Assembly: GCF_018617485.1 (NCBI RefSeq)
Contig: NZ_JACSKH010000005.1
Location: forward strand, 1 to 53,510
Length of the DNA stretch: 53,510 nucleotides
DNA from: Exiguobacterium sp. s124
GTDB lineage: Bacteria > Bacillota > Bacilli > Exiguobacteriales > Exiguobacteriaceae
Direction: 5' to 3'
Of this stretch, positions 38,717 to 51,452 are shown one piece after another. Position 1 is the first letter of the stretch, and each line of letters opens with the position of its first letter. The notes under the pieces were generated by a model. It saw nothing but the letters and a program-made list of their open reading frames with translations, had not been told where the DNA came from and made no database searches. The position numbers were made by a program, and so were the translations under genes.

Positions 38717-38986
38717 ATGGCTAAAAAGTCAATGGTGAATCGCGAACTTAAACGCGAGAAACTCGTTGCCCAGTACGCTGAAAAGCGTGCGAAGTTGAAA
38801 GCTGAAGGCGATTATATCGGACTCAGCAAATTGCCACGTAACTCGTCACCTGTACGCTTGCACAACCGTTGCAGCATCACAGGTCGTCCGCATGGTTACA
38901 TGGGTAAATTCGGGATCAGCCGTATCAAGTTCCGTGATCTTGCATACAAAGGTCAAATCCCTGGTGTTAAAAAAGCAAGCTGGTAA
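38717..38986 (+). CDS. rpsN: 30S ribosomal protein S14, long zinc-free type
   Basis: Small-subunit head protein. At 89 aa with only one cysteine (in [12 protein letters not shown]) it is the long C-minus form, without the two CxxC zinc pairs of the 61-aa form that B. subtilis encodes at this place. The C-terminal signature [25 protein letters not shown] is intact, so it should be functional. GAGGGAGGTC precedes ATG 38717. In B. subtilis the long form is a Zur-controlled spare gene elsewhere; here it is the operon copy. Confidence 0.97.
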   Translation: MAKKSMVNRELKREKLVAQYAEKRAKLKAEGDYIGLSKLPRNSSPVRLHNRCSITGRPHGYMGKFGISRIKFRDLAYKGQIPGVKKASW

Positions 38987-39017
38987 TCCACTAACAGTGT
39001 GAAAGGAGGTACATCGC

Positions 39018-39416
39018 ATGGTAATGACAGACCCTATTGCAGATATGCTTACACGTATCCGTAACGCTAACATGGTTCGCCATGAAAAAATGGAGCTTCC
39101 AGCTTCGAACATTAAACGTGAGATCGCTGAAATCCTTAAGCGTGAAGGTTTCATTCGCGATGTTGAATATATCGAGGACGCTAAACAAGGTACACTTCGT
39201 CTTTTCCTTAAATATGGAGCAAGCAACGAACGTGTAATCACTGGTCTCAAACGTATTTCGAAACCAGGTCTTCGCGTATACGCAAAAGCTGATGAAGTGC
39301 CTAAAGTACTCGGAGGACTCGGAATCGCAGTTCTTTCGACATCTAAAGGTCTTATGACTGATAAAGAAGCTCGCCAACAACAAGTCGGCGGCGAAGTGCT
39401 CGCCTACATCTGGTAA
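39018..39416 (+). CDS. rpsH: 30S ribosomal protein S8
   Basis: Central-domain 16S rRNA binder; in E. coli it regulates the spc operon. [37 protein letters not shown] at the N-terminus and the [21 protein letters not shown] signature are clear. ATG 39018 has AAAGGAGG 8 bases upstream, better than ATG 39024. Length 132 aa. Confidence 0.98.
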   Translation: MVMTDPIADMLTRIRNANMVRHEKMELPASNIKREIAEILKREGFIRDVEYIEDAKQGTLRLFLKYGASNERVITGLKRISKPGLRVYAKADEVPKVLGGLGIAVLSTSKGLMTDKEARQQQVGGEVLAYIW

Positions 39417-39449
39417 GTCACTTTTCTAACAAGAACGGAGGTGTAATCA

Positions 39450-39989
39450 ATGTCACGTATTGGTAAAAAACCAGTTACGATTCCTGCTGGCGTTACTGTA
39501 ACAGTTGCTAATGACAACACGGTCACAGTAAAAGGTGCTAAAGGTGAACTTTCGCTTTCAGCTAACCCGGCATTGGAAATCAAAGTTGAAGAGAACGAAT
39601 TGACGGTTGTTCGTCCAGACGAATCGAAAGAAAGCCGTACAATTCACGGTACGACACGTGCCCTTATTGCCAACATGGTACAAGGTGTGTCGAACGGATT
39701 CCAAAAAACACTTGAGATCTCGGGGGTTGGTTACCGTGCTACTAAGCAAGGTAACAAACTCGTCCTCAACCTCGGCTACTCGCACCCAATCGAGTACGTT
39801 GCTGAGGAAGGTATCGAAATCGAAGTTCCTTCAAACACGCAAATCATCGTAAAAGGGATTAACAAAGAGCGCGTCGGTCACGTTGCTGCTCAAATCCGCT
39901 CGTACCGTGCTCCAGAACCTTACAAAGGTAAAGGTGTTCGTTACTCTGATGAACGTATTCGCCGTAAAGAAGGTAAAACTGGTAAGTAA
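39450..39989 (+). CDS. rplF: 50S ribosomal protein L6
   Basis: Two-domain protein near the sarcin-ricin loop and factor-binding site. [18 protein letters not shown] at the start and [25 protein letters not shown] at the end are family signatures. Length 179 aa. CGGAGGTG precedes ATG 39450. Confidence 0.98.
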   Translation: MSRIGKKPVTIPAGVTVTVANDNTVTVKGAKGELSLSANPALEIKVEENELTVVRPDESKESRTIHGTTRALIANMVQGVSNGFQKTLEISGVGYRATKQGNKLVLNLGYSHPIEYVAEEGIEIEVPSNTQIIVKGINKERVGHVAAQIRSYRAPEPYKGKGVRYSDERIRRKEGKTGK

Positions 39990-40023
39990 TTCGTCACGAA
40001 ATGAACGGAAAGGAGTGGCATAA

Positions 40024-40386
40024 ATGATCACAAAGGCAGATAAAAATGCAGTTCGTAAAAAACGTCATGCTCGCGTACGTCGTACGATCTCGGGGACAGC
40101 AGTTCGTCCACGTTTGAACGTATTCCGTTCGAGCAAGCACATTTACGTTCAACTTATCGATGACGCGTCACAAACAACGCTTGTGTCTGCATCTTCGAAA
40201 GATAAAGCTCTCGATCTTACAAATGGCGGTAACGTTGAAGCAGCGAAAGCTGTTGGTAAACTTGCTGCAGAACGTGCACTCGAGAAAGGTATCGACACAG
40301 TTGTGTTCGACCGTGGTGGATACCTCTATCATGGCCGCGTCAAAGCTGTTGCAGAAGCAGCTCGTGAAGCAGGTCTTAAATTCTAA
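40024..40386 (+). CDS. rplR: 50S ribosomal protein L18
   Basis: 5S rRNA-binding protein. The basic N-terminus ([18 protein letters not shown]) is followed by [20 protein letters not shown] and the C-terminal [28 protein letters not shown]. Length 120 aa. AAAGGAGTGG precedes ATG 40024. Confidence 0.98.
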   Translation: MITKADKNAVRKKRHARVRRTISGTAVRPRLNVFRSSKHIYVQLIDDASQTTLVSASSKDKALDLTNGGNVEAAKAVGKLAAERALEKGIDTVVFDRGGYLYHGRVKAVAEAAREAGLKF

Positions 40387-40406
40387 TAAAAAGGAGGGGA
40401 CACTCG

Positions 40407-40907
40407 ATGCGCCAGTTAGACGTTAACATGGAACAACTTGAAGAACGCGTTGTTACCGTAAACCGCGTCGCGAAAGTCGTAAAAGGTGGCCGCCGCTTCC
40501 GTTTTGCTGCTCTCGTAGTCGTAGGTGACAAAAATGGTCACGTCGGTTTCGGTACAGGTAAGGCACAAGAGGTGCCAGAAGCGATTCGCAAGGCTATTGA
40601 AGCCGCTAAGAAAAACATGGTACAAGTACCTATGGTTGGTACAACAATTCCACACGAAATCACAGGAGTATTCGGAGCAGGTCGTGTATTCATGAAACCA
40701 GCTTCTGAAGGTACTGGGGTTATCGCTGGTGGTCCAGTTCGTGCGGTGCTCGAACTTGCAGGTGTAGGTGACATCCTTTCGAAATCGTTAGGTTCAAACA
40801 CACCGATCAACATCGTCCGTGCGACGGTACAGGGCTTGACTGAGCTCAAAAAAGCAGAGGAAGTTGCTAAACTACGTGGTAAAAGCGTAGAAGAACTTCT
40901 TAACTAA
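40407..40907 (+). CDS. rpsE: 30S ribosomal protein S5
   Basis: Fidelity protein at the mRNA entry side. The double-stranded-RNA-binding-like N-domain has [34 protein letters not shown], the spectinomycin loop region; the C-domain contains [23 protein letters not shown]. It reads as wild-type. Length 166 aa, as in B. subtilis. AAAGGAGGGG precedes ATG 40407. Confidence 0.98.
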   Translation: MRQLDVNMEQLEERVVTVNRVAKVVKGGRRFRFAALVVVGDKNGHVGFGTGKAQEVPEAIRKAIEAAKKNMVQVPMVGTTIPHEITGVFGAGRVFMKPASEGTGVIAGGPVRAVLELAGVGDILSKSLGSNTPINIVRATVQGLTELKKAEEVAKLRGKSVEELLN

Positions 40908-40922
40908 GGGAGGGAACTAGAC

Positions 40923-41108
40923 ATGGCGAAACTCGCAATCACCCTCACACGCAGCACAATTGGTCGTCCGGAAGGTCAGCGTGTTACTGTACGTACACTC
41001 GGTCTTCGCAAAATGCATCAAACGGTCGTTGTCCCAGACAACGTCGCGATGCGCGGTATGATCAATAAAGTGTCGCACCTTGTGACTGTAAAAGAAATCA
41101 ACGAATAA
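40923..41108 (+). CDS. rpmD: 50S ribosomal protein L30
   Basis: Small ferredoxin-like-fold protein. [37 protein letters not shown] and the [13 protein letters not shown] end are typical. Length 61 aa, near the usual 59-60. AAGGGAGGGA precedes ATG 40923; it is 15 bases after rpsE. Confidence 0.97.
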   Translation: MAKLAITLTRSTIGRPEGQRVTVRTLGLRKMHQTVVVPDNVAMRGMINKVSHLVTVKEINE

Positions 41109-41139
41109 TAAAGATTTTAATAAATAAGGAGGTGCCACT

Positions 41140-41579
41140 ATGAAACTCCATGAATTGAAGCCAACTCCAGGTTCACGTCACGAACGTAACCGTGTCGGTC
41201 GCGGTATGGCGACTGGTAACGGTAAAACTTCTGGTCGTGGACACAAAGGTCAAAAAGCTCGTTCGGGCGGTGGCGTTCGTCCAGGATTTGAAGGTGGGCA
41301 AAACCCACTTTACCGTCGTCTTCCAAAACGCGGTTTCAACAACCCAACTCGTAAAGAGTACGCGGTTGTTTCCCTAGACACGCTTAACCGTTTCGAAGCA
41401 GGTACTGAAGTTACTCCAGAACTCTTAATCGAGACTGGTGTTGTCAGCTCTGCAAAAGACGGAATCAAAGTCCTTGCTAACGGCAAGCTTGAAACTAAAT
41501 TGACTGTAAAAGCCAACAAGTTCTCGGGTGCAGCGAAAGAAGCGATCGAAGCAGCTGGCGGTACAGTTGAGGTGATCTG

Positions 41580-41580
<1 letters not shown>
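41140..41580 (+). CDS. rplO: 50S ribosomal protein L15
   Basis: Late-assembly protein with a long Gly/Arg-rich N-terminal tail ([44 protein letters not shown]) that penetrates the 23S rRNA. Length 146 aa. AAGGAGGTG precedes ATG 41140. Its TGA overlaps the secY ATG by one base, coupling synthesis to the translocase. Confidence 0.98.
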
Positions 41581-44354
<2,774 letters not shown>

Positions 44355-44459
44355 GGCTCTATTGTTTCATACTGATCCATTTTGGATCCTTCTCTCACAG
44401 TAGATGGCAATAGATCGTCTGTGCTCCTAAAGATCTTCATATAGAAAGGGGAATAAATG

Positions 44460-44678
44460 ATGGCGAAACAAGATGTCATTGAAGTGGAAGGCACTGTTGT
44501 CGAACCACTTCCGAACGCAATGTTTAAAGTGGAGTTAGAAAACGGCCATACGGTGCTCGCGCACGTCTCAGGGAAAATTCGGATGCACTACATTCGGATC
44601 CTTCCAGGTGACCGCGTAACTGTTGAGTTGTCTCCATACGACTTGACTCGCGGGCGGATTACGTACCGTTATAAGTAA
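44460..44678 (+). CDS. infA: Translation initiation factor IF-1
   Basis: OB-fold factor that blocks the A site during initiation. [67 protein letters not shown] is essentially the family sequence in consecutive blocks. ATG 44460 gives MAKQDV as in B. subtilis (72 aa); ATG 44457 directly before it is also in frame. AAAGGGG lies upstream. Confidence 0.97.
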   Translation: MAKQDVIEVEGTVVEPLPNAMFKVELENGHTVLAHVSGKIRMHYIRILPGDRVTVELSPYDLTRGRITYRYK

Positions 44679-44822
<144 letters not shown>

Positions 44823-44841
44823 TTTCAGAGGAGGTGCACAC

Positions 44842-45207
44842 ATGGCACGTATTGCTGGTGTAGATATTCCACGCGAAAAACGTATCGTTATTTCGCTCAC
44901 ATACATCTATGGTATTGGTAAAACAAAAGCACAAGAAATTTTGAAGGCTGCTAACGTTTCTGAAGAGACACGCACACGCGACCTTACTGAAGATGAACTC
45001 AACCGTATCCGTGAGGCAATTGACGGAATCAAAGTTGAAGGTGACCTTCGTCGTGAAGTTTCACTTAACATCAAACGTTTGATCGAGATCGGCGCATACC
45101 GCGGTATCCGTCATCGCCGTAGTCTCCCTGTTCGCGGTCAAAACACGAAGAACAACTCGCGTACTCGTAAAGGCCCACGCCGTACAGTAGCGAACAAGAA
45201 GAAGTAA
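44842..45207 (+). CDS. rpsM: 30S ribosomal protein S13
   Basis: Head protein that contacts the P-site tRNA and the subunit bridge. [32 protein letters not shown], the [32 protein letters not shown] tail and final basic residues are typical. Length 121 aa. AGAGGAGGTG precedes ATG 44842. Confidence 0.98.
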   Translation: MARIAGVDIPREKRIVISLTYIYGIGKTKAQEILKAANVSEETRTRDLTEDELNRIREAIDGIKVEGDLRREVSLNIKRLIEIGAYRGIRHRRSLPVRGQNTKNNSRTRKGPRRTVANKKK

Positions 45208-45223
45208 AGGAGGGAATTGAACA

Positions 45224-45619
45224 ATGGCGAAACGTAAGCAAAACGTACGTTCTAAACGTAAAGTTAAAAAACATGTTGAAGTCGGTGTGGTACACATCCG
45301 TTCTACATTCAACAACACAATCATTACAATCACTGACACGCAAGGTAACGCGATCTCATGGGCTACTTCTGGTAACCTTGGATTTAAAGGATCACGTAAA
45401 TCGACTCCGTTCGCAGCACAAATGGCTGCTGAAACTGCAGCGAAAGTTGCAATGGACAACGGTATGCGTACAGTAGAAGTTAACGTTAAAGGTCCTGGTG
45501 CTGGACGTGAAGCGGCTATCCGTGCGCTCCAAGCTACTGGTCTCGAAGTTACTGCAATCCGTGACGTAACTCCAGTTCCGCACAACGGTTGCCGCCCTCC
45601 GAAACGTCGCCGCGTATAA
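45224..45619 (+). CDS. rpsK: 30S ribosomal protein S11
   Basis: Platform protein of the small subunit. [47 protein letters not shown] and the end [18 protein letters not shown] are diagnostic. Length 131 aa. AAAGGAGGG precedes ATG 45224. The 92-base spacer before rpoA holds a short GCAGTT/AACTGC inverted repeat (about 45669-45682) but no clear promoter. Confidence 0.98.
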   Translation: MAKRKQNVRSKRKVKKHVEVGVVHIRSTFNNTIITITDTQGNAISWATSGNLGFKGSRKSTPFAAQMAAETAAKVAMDNGMRTVEVNVKGPGAGREAAIRALQATGLEVTAIRDVTPVPHNGCRPPKRRRV

Positions 45620-45711
45620 TCGCTTGAACGTGTGAGGGGATTACCTAGCACGACAGCTTATACTTTAGCAGTTCAAACTGCACGGCAGGATATACTCAAG
45701 GAGGGGTTCAG

Positions 45712-46656
45712 ATGATCGAGATTGAAAAACCAAAGATCGAAACGGTCGAAATCAGCGAGGACGCTACGTTTGGTAAATTCGTAGTAGAACCGCTTGAACG
45801 TGGATATGGCACTACTCTCGGTAACTCACTACGTCGAATTCTATTGTCATCGCTCCCAGGTGCAGCGGTAACAGCGGTTCAAATCGATGGCGTGCTTCAC
45901 GAGTTCTCTACGATTGACGGTGTCGTCGAAGACGTTACTCAAATCGTACTAAACCTCAAGAAGTTAGCACTCAAAGTGTACTCGGAAGAAGAGAAAACGC
46001 TTGAGATTAACGTTTCAAGTGCCGGTGCTGTCACTGCGGCAGACATTACCCATGATAGCGACGTTGAAATCTTGAATCCTGAGCTCCACATCGCGACTCT
46101 CGCTGACAATGCGACGCTTCGCATGCGTTTGACTGCTCGCCGTGGTCGTGGTTACGTCCAGGCAGAAGATAACAAACGTGATGATATGCCGATTGGGGTC
46201 ATTCCAATCGATTCGATCTATACACCGATTCAACGCGTGAACTACGAAGTAGATAAAACACGTGTCGGTCAAGACGCTAGCTTTGATAAGCTTTTATTAG
46301 ACGTGTGGACAGATGGTTCAATTCGTCCGGAAGAAGCTGTATCATTAGGAGCTAAAATTTTGACTGAACACTTGAACATCTTCGTTGGTTTGACAGATGA
46401 GGCTCTCAACGCAGAAATTATGGTCGAGAAAGAAGAAGACCAAAAAGAAAAAGTACTCGAAATGACGATTGAAGAACTCGATCTCTCAGTTCGTTCGTAC
46501 AACTGCTTGAAGCGCGCTGGCATCAACACTGTTCAAGAACTCGCAAACAAATCAGAGGAAGAGATGATGAAAGTTCGTAACCTCGGACGTAAATCACTCG
46601 AAGAAGTTCAACACAAGTTGGACGAACTCGGTTTGGGCTTGCGTAAAGAAGACTAA
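45712..46656 (+). CDS. rpoA: RNA polymerase alpha subunit
   Basis: Assembly scaffold of RNA polymerase and target of activators. N-terminal dimer domain ([26 protein letters not shown]-type segment near residues 30-55) and C-terminal domain ([22 protein letters not shown], about 252-273) that binds UP-element DNA are complete. Length 314 aa, as in B. subtilis. AAGGAGGGG precedes ATG 45712. Confidence 0.98.
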   Translation: MIEIEKPKIETVEISEDATFGKFVVEPLERGYGTTLGNSLRRILLSSLPGAAVTAVQIDGVLHEFSTIDGVVEDVTQIVLNLKKLALKVYSEEEKTLEINVSSAGAVTAADITHDSDVEILNPELHIATLADNATLRMRLTARRGRGYVQAEDNKRDDMPIGVIPIDSIYTPIQRVNYEVDKTRVGQDASFDKLLLDVWTDGSIRPEEAVSLGAKILTEHLNIFVGLTDEALNAEIMVEKEEDQKEKVLEMTIEELDLSVRSYNCLKRAGINTVQELANKSEEEMMKVRNLGRKSLEEVQHKLDELGLGLRKED

Positions 46657-46680
46657 GTTCAACCGAAGGAGGGAAATGTA

Positions 46681-47034
46681 ATGGCTTATTCGAAACTTGG
46701 CCGTACAAGCTCGCAACGCAAGGCGCTTTTGCGTGATCTTGCAACTGACCTAATCATCAACGAGCGCATTCAAACAACTGAACAAAAAGCGAAAGAACTT
46801 CGCCCAGTCGTTGAAAAATTGATCACTCTTGGGAAACGTGGCGATCTTCATGCCCGTCGTCAAGTAGCTTCATTCGTTCGTAAGGAGAACGCTGGAGAAA
46901 AAGACGCAATCCAAAAATTGTTCGAAGACGTGGCTCCACGCTACGCTGAACGTCAAGGTGGATACACGCGCATCATGAAAGTCGGCCCACGCCGCGGTGA
47001 TGGTGCAGAAGTTGTAATCATCGAACTCGTCTAA
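46681..47034 (+). CDS. rplQ: 50S ribosomal protein L17
   Basis: Tunnel-exit-side protein. [50 protein letters not shown] is the family N-terminus, and [27 protein letters not shown] the end. Length 117 aa. AAGGAGGG precedes ATG 46681. A stable hairpin follows, closing the ribosomal superoperon. Confidence 0.98.
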   Translation: MAYSKLGRTSSQRKALLRDLATDLIINERIQTTEQKAKELRPVVEKLITLGKRGDLHARRQVASFVRKENAGEKDAIQKLFEDVAPRYAERQGGYTRIMKVGPRRGDGAEVVIIELV

Positions 47035-47048
47035 TTCATTAGGCAGTC

Positions 47049-47080
47049 AACAGGGCATGCGGTGACGTATTGCCCTGTTT
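47049..47080 (+). terminator. hairpin after rplQ, probable weak terminator
   Basis: AACAGGGC (47049-47056) and ATGCG (57-61) pair with CGTAT (66-70) and GCCCTGTT (72-79), with one bulged T and a GTGA loop. Only TTT follows before the ecfA1 ribosome site, so read-through into the ECF genes is likely. Confidence 0.6.
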
Positions 47081-47103
47081 CCACATAAGAAAGGAGTCGA
47101 CCA

Positions 47104-47940
47104 ATGGAATCACAAATTATGGTACGGGACGTCGTATTTCATTACCCTGGACAGTCTGAGCCGGCACTTAACGGCCTATCGCTCGATGTATATAAAGGGG
47201 AATGGCTTGCGATTGTCGGCCATAACGGTTCTGGTAAGTCGACACTGACGAAATTGTGGAACGGACTTCTGATTCCTGAAAAGGGAGAAGTCCGCGTCGA
47301 GACACTCGATCCATCGAACGCCGCAGACGTGTGGGACGTTCGAACGCGGATTGGGGTCGTCTTTCAAAATCCCGACAATCAATTTGTCGGGGCGACCGTG
47401 CGCGATGATGTGGCATTTTCTCTCGAAAACATGGGACTTCCACGTCAAGAAATGGTTCGTCGAATTGATGACAGTCTAGCGCGCGTTGGATTATCGGAAC
47501 TAGCGGACCGTGAACCGCATCAGTTATCCGGTGGACAAAAGCAGCGTGTTGCGATTGCTTCGGCTCTCGCAATGCGCCCGCGTGTCCTCGTGCTCGATGA
47601 AGCGACCTCGATGCTCGACCCGATTGGGCGACAAGAGGTATTACAAACGGTACGACAGCTCGTCTCGGAAGGGATGACCGTTGTCGCCATTACACACGAG
47701 CTCGACGAAGTGTTGTTTGCTGACCGTATCATTGCATTGTCAAAAGGCACGATTGCGATGACCGGTACACCTGAAGACGTGTTTCAACATCCAGATACGC
47801 TCCGTGACATTCAATTAGATGTCCCGTTTATCGTTCGGATGCAACTCGAACTGAAGGCACGTGGCATTCCACTCGATCGTCTGATGCTACAACATTCGGA
47901 GTTGGTGAACCATCTATGCCGATACGCATTGAAGAAGTAA
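47104..47940 (+). CDS. ecfA1: Energy-coupling factor transporter ATPase A1
   Basis: One of two ATPases that power the shared ECF module for vitamin and metal uptake with exchangeable S subunits. Walker A GHNGSGKST (39-47), ABC signature LSGGQKQR, Walker B RVLVLDEATS and the switch histidine in AITHELD. Length 278 aa. AAAGGAGTC precedes ATG 47104. The end overlaps ecfA2 by 25 bases. Confidence 0.96.
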   Translation: MESQIMVRDVVFHYPGQSEPALNGLSLDVYKGEWLAIVGHNGSGKSTLTKLWNGLLIPEKGEVRVETLDPSNAADVWDVRTRIGVVFQNPDNQFVGATVRDDVAFSLENMGLPRQEMVRRIDDSLARVGLSELADREPHQLSGGQKQRVAIASALAMRPRVLVLDEATSMLDPIGRQEVLQTVRQLVSEGMTVVAITHELDEVLFADRIIALSKGTIAMTGTPEDVFQHPDTLRDIQLDVPFIVRMQLELKARGIPLDRLMLQHSELVNHLCRYALKK

Positions 47941-48794
47941 CATATCAATACCAAATGAATACTCCGTTTGAACGAACCGCGCTGCGCGATGTGAATGTAA
48001 CCATTCCGTCGGGAGCGCTTGTTGCGTTTCTTGGACATACAGGCTCCGGGAAATCAACGCTCGTTCAACATATGAATGGCTTATTACGACCGACAGACGG
48101 GCGTGTGGTGGTCGACGACATCACCGTTACCCCGATTCGCTCGCGTCGTGATAAAAAGCAAAATCTCTTACCGCTTCGGCGTCGCGTTGGGCTCGTCTTT
48201 CAATATCCTGAGCACCAATTGTTTGAAGAGACGGTCGAACGCGACGTCATGTTCGGTCCGCGCAACTTTGGCGCGACAGATGCCGAAGCGAAAGAGCGTG
48301 CCCATGAGGCACTTCGACTCGTCGGTTTAGATGAATCATTATGGGACCGTTCCCCATTCGACCTTTCCGGGGGTCAGATGCGCCGTGTTGCGATTGCAGG
48401 CGTCTTAGCGAGCCGTCCCGATGTCCTCATCGTGGACGAACCGACAGCGGGTCTCGATCCGATTGGAAGACGCGATATGCTGGCGTTATTTAAGCGGCTA
48501 CGAGAAGAGCTGAACTTGACACTGATCCTTGTCTCACACGATATGGATGATGTGCTCACCTATGCAGAACGCGTGATTGTGATGGAACGTGGTCAGGTGG
48601 CGTTCGATGGGGACCCGTTTGAACTGTTCCAAGACGAATCGCTCGTACATCGTCTCCAGCTTGATATCCCACACGTTCTCCGCTTCGCTCGCGATTTAGC
48701 GCCAACGTTTGGAGAGACGGACATTCCGCTCGTACGAACGGAGGGCGAATTGGCGGATTGGATTGCAACGCACTTGAAAGGGGGAGCCGAATGA
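47916..48794 (+). CDS. ecfA2: Energy-coupling factor transporter ATPase A2
   Basis: Second ECF ATPase, paired with EcfA1. Walker A GHTGSGKST (40-48), Q-loop in LVFQYPEHQLFEETV, signature LSGGQMRR, Walker B DVLIVDEPTAGLDP and switch LVSHDMDDV. Length 292 aa. ATG 47916 lies within the end of ecfA1, and its stop overlaps ecfT (ATGA), so the module is translated as a coupled unit. Confidence 0.96.
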   Translation: MPIRIEEVTYQYQMNTPFERTALRDVNVTIPSGALVAFLGHTGSGKSTLVQHMNGLLRPTDGRVVVDDITVTPIRSRRDKKQNLLPLRRRVGLVFQYPEHQLFEETVERDVMFGPRNFGATDAEAKERAHEALRLVGLDESLWDRSPFDLSGGQMRRVAIAGVLASRPDVLIVDEPTAGLDPIGRRDMLALFKRLREELNLTLILVSHDMDDVLTYAERVIVMERGQVAFDGDPFELFQDESLVHRLQLDIPHVLRFARDLAPTFGETDIPLVRTEGELADWIATHLKGGAE

Positions 48795-49582
48795 TTATTG
48801 GTCAATATATACCGGGCCATTCTTGGCTCCATTCACTCGATGCGCGTGCAAAGACACTTTTTATTTTAGGGTTTATCCCGGTGGTGTTTTTAGCAGATAA
48901 CTTATGGACGAATTTATTTCTATTAGCATTCACGCTGTTTGCGGTGAAACTATCACAACTATCGTGGCGTTATTTATGGAATGGATTACGCATGATTCTC
49001 TTCTTAATCGTCTTCACGTTGATCTTGCAGCTGTTATTTAATCGCGATGGGACACTGCTCTTTGAATTCGGGCCGATCGCAATCTATTCAGAAGGGATTC
49101 GAATGGGACTGATCGTCTCGCTCCGATTCTTCTATCTCGTCATGTTGACGACACTCGTTACGTTGACGACAACGCCAATGGAGTTGACTGACTCGATTGA
49201 AGCAGGTCTCCGACCGTTTGAGCGGATTCGTGTGCCTGCACACGAGATTGCCTTAATGTTATCGATCTCGCTTCGTTTTTTACCGACCCTTGCCGACGAG
49301 ACAGACCGCATCATGAAAGCTCAACAAGCGCGAGGTGTTGATTTGATGAGCGGTCCATGGAAGTCTCGTTTAAAAGGTGTCATCCCGCTATTGATCCCGT
49401 TATTCATTTCTGCGTTTAAGCGCGCTGAAGACCTCGCCACGGCAATGGAGGCGCGTGGGTATCGTGGTGGTGAAGGACGGACGAGGTTGCGTGAGATGAA
49501 GTGGCAGACGCGTGATACGGCAGTATTACTTCTATTTGTCGCGTTAACACTCATTTTGTTTGGATTGAGAGGGATTGGATGA
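48791..49582 (+). CDS. ecfT: Energy-coupling factor transporter transmembrane subunit T
   Basis: Membrane scaffold linking the ATPases to substrate-binding S subunits. Several hydrophobic spans (about residues 20-60, 65-85, 105-125 and 240-260) and two Ala-Arg-Gly coupling-helix motifs, in QQARGVDL and MEARGYRG, are visible. ATG 48791 overlaps the ecfA2 stop and gives [21 protein letters not shown]; the longer frame from 48758 is not family sequence. Length 263 aa. Confidence 0.95.
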   Translation: MIIGQYIPGHSWLHSLDARAKTLFILGFIPVVFLADNLWTNLFLLAFTLFAVKLSQLSWRYLWNGLRMILFLIVFTLILQLLFNRDGTLLFEFGPIAIYSEGIRMGLIVSLRFFYLVMLTTLVTLTTTPMELTDSIEAGLRPFERIRVPAHEIALMLSISLRFLPTLADETDRIMKAQQARGVDLMSGPWKSRLKGVIPLLIPLFISAFKRAEDLATAMEARGYRGGEGRTRLREMKWQTRDTAVLLLFVALTLILFGLRGIG

Positions 49583-50319
49583 GACGGATTAAACTGACAG
49601 TTGCCTATGACGGGACACACTATGCGGGATATCAAGTACAGCCAAACGGGAATACGATTCAGGCCGAGATTGAGGCGGTCTTGACTCGGATGCATCGACA
49701 CTCCGTCAAAATTGTCGCCTCAGGTCGTACAGACGCCCGTGTCCACGCTTTAGGACAAGTGATTCATTTTGATACAACGCTACAGATGCATGCAGAGCGG
49801 TTCGTGAAAGCATTGAACGCGATGTTGCCGGACGACATTCTCGTCAAACAAGCAGTAGAAGTCGACACGACGTTCCATGCTCGGTATGGGGCGAAGCGAA
49901 AAGAGTATCGCTATCATATTCGTAAGACGGAGGATCCGTTCAGAAGACACTATGCTGCCACGGTGACTTACGCGCTCAGCCTGGAACGAATGGGTCAGGC
50001 GATGGAGCGGCTAGTCGGAACCCACGACTTTACATCATTCTCGGTGACGAAAACGGAAGTTGAGGATCGTGTTCGTACCATCTATGAAGCAGAAGTGCTC
50101 GAGGTGGATGATGAGATTGTATTTCGTTTCGTTGGTTCTGGCTTTTTATATAATCAAGTACGCATTATGGTGGGGACGGTAATCGAGGTGGGGAGAGGCA
50201 AATATGAGCCTATGGACATCACCGAAATGCTGGAGGCGAAAGACCGCCGTGTGGCGGGGATTACCGCGCCCCCGCACGGTTTATATTTATGGAATGTGAA
50301 TTATGAAAAAGTAGATTGA
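49579..50319 (+). CDS. truA: tRNA pseudouridine synthase A
   Basis: Makes pseudouridine at positions 38-40 of tRNA anticodon stems. The catalytic motif reads [13 protein letters not shown] with catalytic D52; the residue two after it, R54, is usually Gly in this family. [15 protein letters not shown] at the start, [13 protein letters not shown] and [14 protein letters not shown] are conserved, so the fold is intact. Length 246 aa. It overlaps ecfT by 4 bases. The rplM promoter begins inside its last codon. Confidence 0.95.
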   Translation: MRRIKLTVAYDGTHYAGYQVQPNGNTIQAEIEAVLTRMHRHSVKIVASGRTDARVHALGQVIHFDTTLQMHAERFVKALNAMLPDDILVKQAVEVDTTFHARYGAKRKEYRYHIRKTEDPFRRHYAATVTYALSLERMGQAMERLVGTHDFTSFSVTKTEVEDRVRTIYEAEVLEVDDEIVFRFVGSGFLYNQVRIMVGTVIEVGRGKYEPMDITEMLEAKDRRVAGITAPPHGLYLWNVNYEKVD

Positions 50320-50344
50320 CATTCCCTCTATAAAATCGTATTAT
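50316..50344 (+). promoter_or_regulatory. rplM-rpsI promoter
   Basis: Consensus TTGACA (50316-50321), a 17-base spacer and TATTAT (50339-50344). The -35 overlaps the truA stop codon. Confidence 0.8.
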
Positions 50345-50367
50345 ATTCATTGGCATTTCATTTTCAA

Positions 50368-50425
50368 ATTTAGAGATGAACCACAATCTTAGCCCCGTAA
50401 ACTAGGATTATGATAAAGCATCAAA
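50368..50425 (+). ncRNA. L13-type ribosomal-protein leader
   Basis: AATCTTAG (50385-50392) pairs with CTAGGATT (50402-50409; one G-U) around CCCCGTAAA, in the context GATGAACCACAATCTTAGCC, which resembles the L13 leader found before rplM in Bacillales. It lies between the promoter and rplM. L13-mediated control is inferred from the family. Confidence 0.75.
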
Positions 50426-50462
50426 AAATTAAGTGAACAGACATTTCTAGGAGGTATTCCAC

Positions 50463-50900
50463 ATGCGCACAACATTCATGGCTAAAGCATCTGAAGTAGA
50501 ACGCAAATGGCTCCTTATCGACGCAGAAGGCAAAACACTCGGTCGTTTGACTAGTGAAGTAGCATCACTTCTTCGCGGTAAGCACAAGCCGACTTTCACA
50601 CCACACGTTGATTGCGGAGACCACGTCATCATCATCAACGCTGAGAAAATCAAATTGACTGGTAACAAATTGAATGACAAGATCTACTACCGTCATTCAG
50701 GTCATCCAGGCGGTTTGAAATCACAAACTGCAAAAGAGCTTCTCGCAAAACGTCCAGAGCGTATGCTTGAACTCGCGATCAAAGGGATGCTTCCAAAAGG
50801 ATCACTCGGTCGTCAACAATTCAACAAACTCCACGTTTACGCTGGAACTGAACACAAGCATGAAGCACAAAAACCAGAAGTTTACGAACTTCGCGGTTAA
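50463..50900 (+). CDS. rplM: 50S ribosomal protein L13
   Basis: Early-assembly protein of the large subunit. [50 protein letters not shown] and [29 protein letters not shown] blocks are diagnostic. Length 145 aa, as in B. subtilis. TAGGAGG precedes ATG 50463. It follows an L13-type leader and is cotranscribed with rpsI. Confidence 0.98.
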   Translation: MRTTFMAKASEVERKWLLIDAEGKTLGRLTSEVASLLRGKHKPTFTPHVDCGDHVIIINAEKIKLTGNKLNDKIYYRHSGHPGGLKSQTAKELLAKRPERMLELAIKGMLPKGSLGRQQFNKLHVYAGTEHKHEAQKPEVYELRG

Positions 50901-50925
50901 TCGAGACACAGGGAGGAACTAAACG

Positions 50926-51318
50926 ATGGCAGATGTACGTTACTACGGAACAGGCCGCCGCAAACACTCGGTGGCTCGCGTTCACCTCGTTGCAGGTGAC
51001 GGTAAAGTTGTTGTAAATGGCCGCGATATCTCAGAATACTTCGGTCATGAGACTTTAATCATGATGGCTAAATCACCACTCGTATTGACTGAAACAGAAG
51101 GTAAATACGATGTAATCGTTAACGTTAACGGTGGTGGATACACTGGACAAGCAGGAGCAATTCGCCACGGCGTATCACGTGCGCTTCTTCAAGCGGACCC
51201 AGAATTCCGTCCAAGCCTCAAAGAAAAAGGCTTCTTAACTCGTGACGCTCGTATGAAAGAACGTAAAAAATACGGTCTTAAAGCAGCACGTCGCGCACCA
51301 CAATTCTCGAAGCGTTAA
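50926..51318 (+). CDS. rpsI: 30S ribosomal protein S9
   Basis: Head protein whose C-terminal tail reaches the P-site tRNA anticodon. [34 protein letters not shown] and the end [17 protein letters not shown] are typical. Length 130 aa. CAGGGAGG precedes ATG 50926. A strong terminator follows. Confidence 0.98.
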   Translation: MADVRYYGTGRRKHSVARVHLVAGDGKVVVNGRDISEYFGHETLIMMAKSPLVLTETEGKYDVIVNVNGGGYTGQAGAIRHGVSRALLQADPEFRPSLKEKGFLTRDARMKERKKYGLKAARRAPQFSKR

Positions 51319-51336
51319 TCTTCGCGAAGTGGTTCG

Positions 51337-51368
51337 AACTCTCCATCCTTTTGGGTGGAGAGTTTTTT
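51337..51368 (+). terminator. intrinsic terminator after rpsI
   Basis: AACTCTCCATCC (51337-51348) pairs with GGGTGGAGAGTT (51353-51364; one G-U) around TTTT and ends in a T run to 51368. Confidence 0.93.
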
Positions 51369-51412
51369 GTATAAATTAGTCGATTCCGAAGCCGTCAAGA
51401 AAACGCTTTTTT

Positions 51413-51421
51413 TGATATACT
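51413..51421 (+). promoter_or_regulatory. candidate promoter of the Mrp/SalA gene (extended -10)
   Basis: TGATATACT, a TGN-TATACT extended -10, lies 31 bases before the gene. The -35 region is weak. Confidence 0.55.
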
Positions 51422-51452
51422 GATATCGAAACAGTTATAAGGGGGAAGCAAT

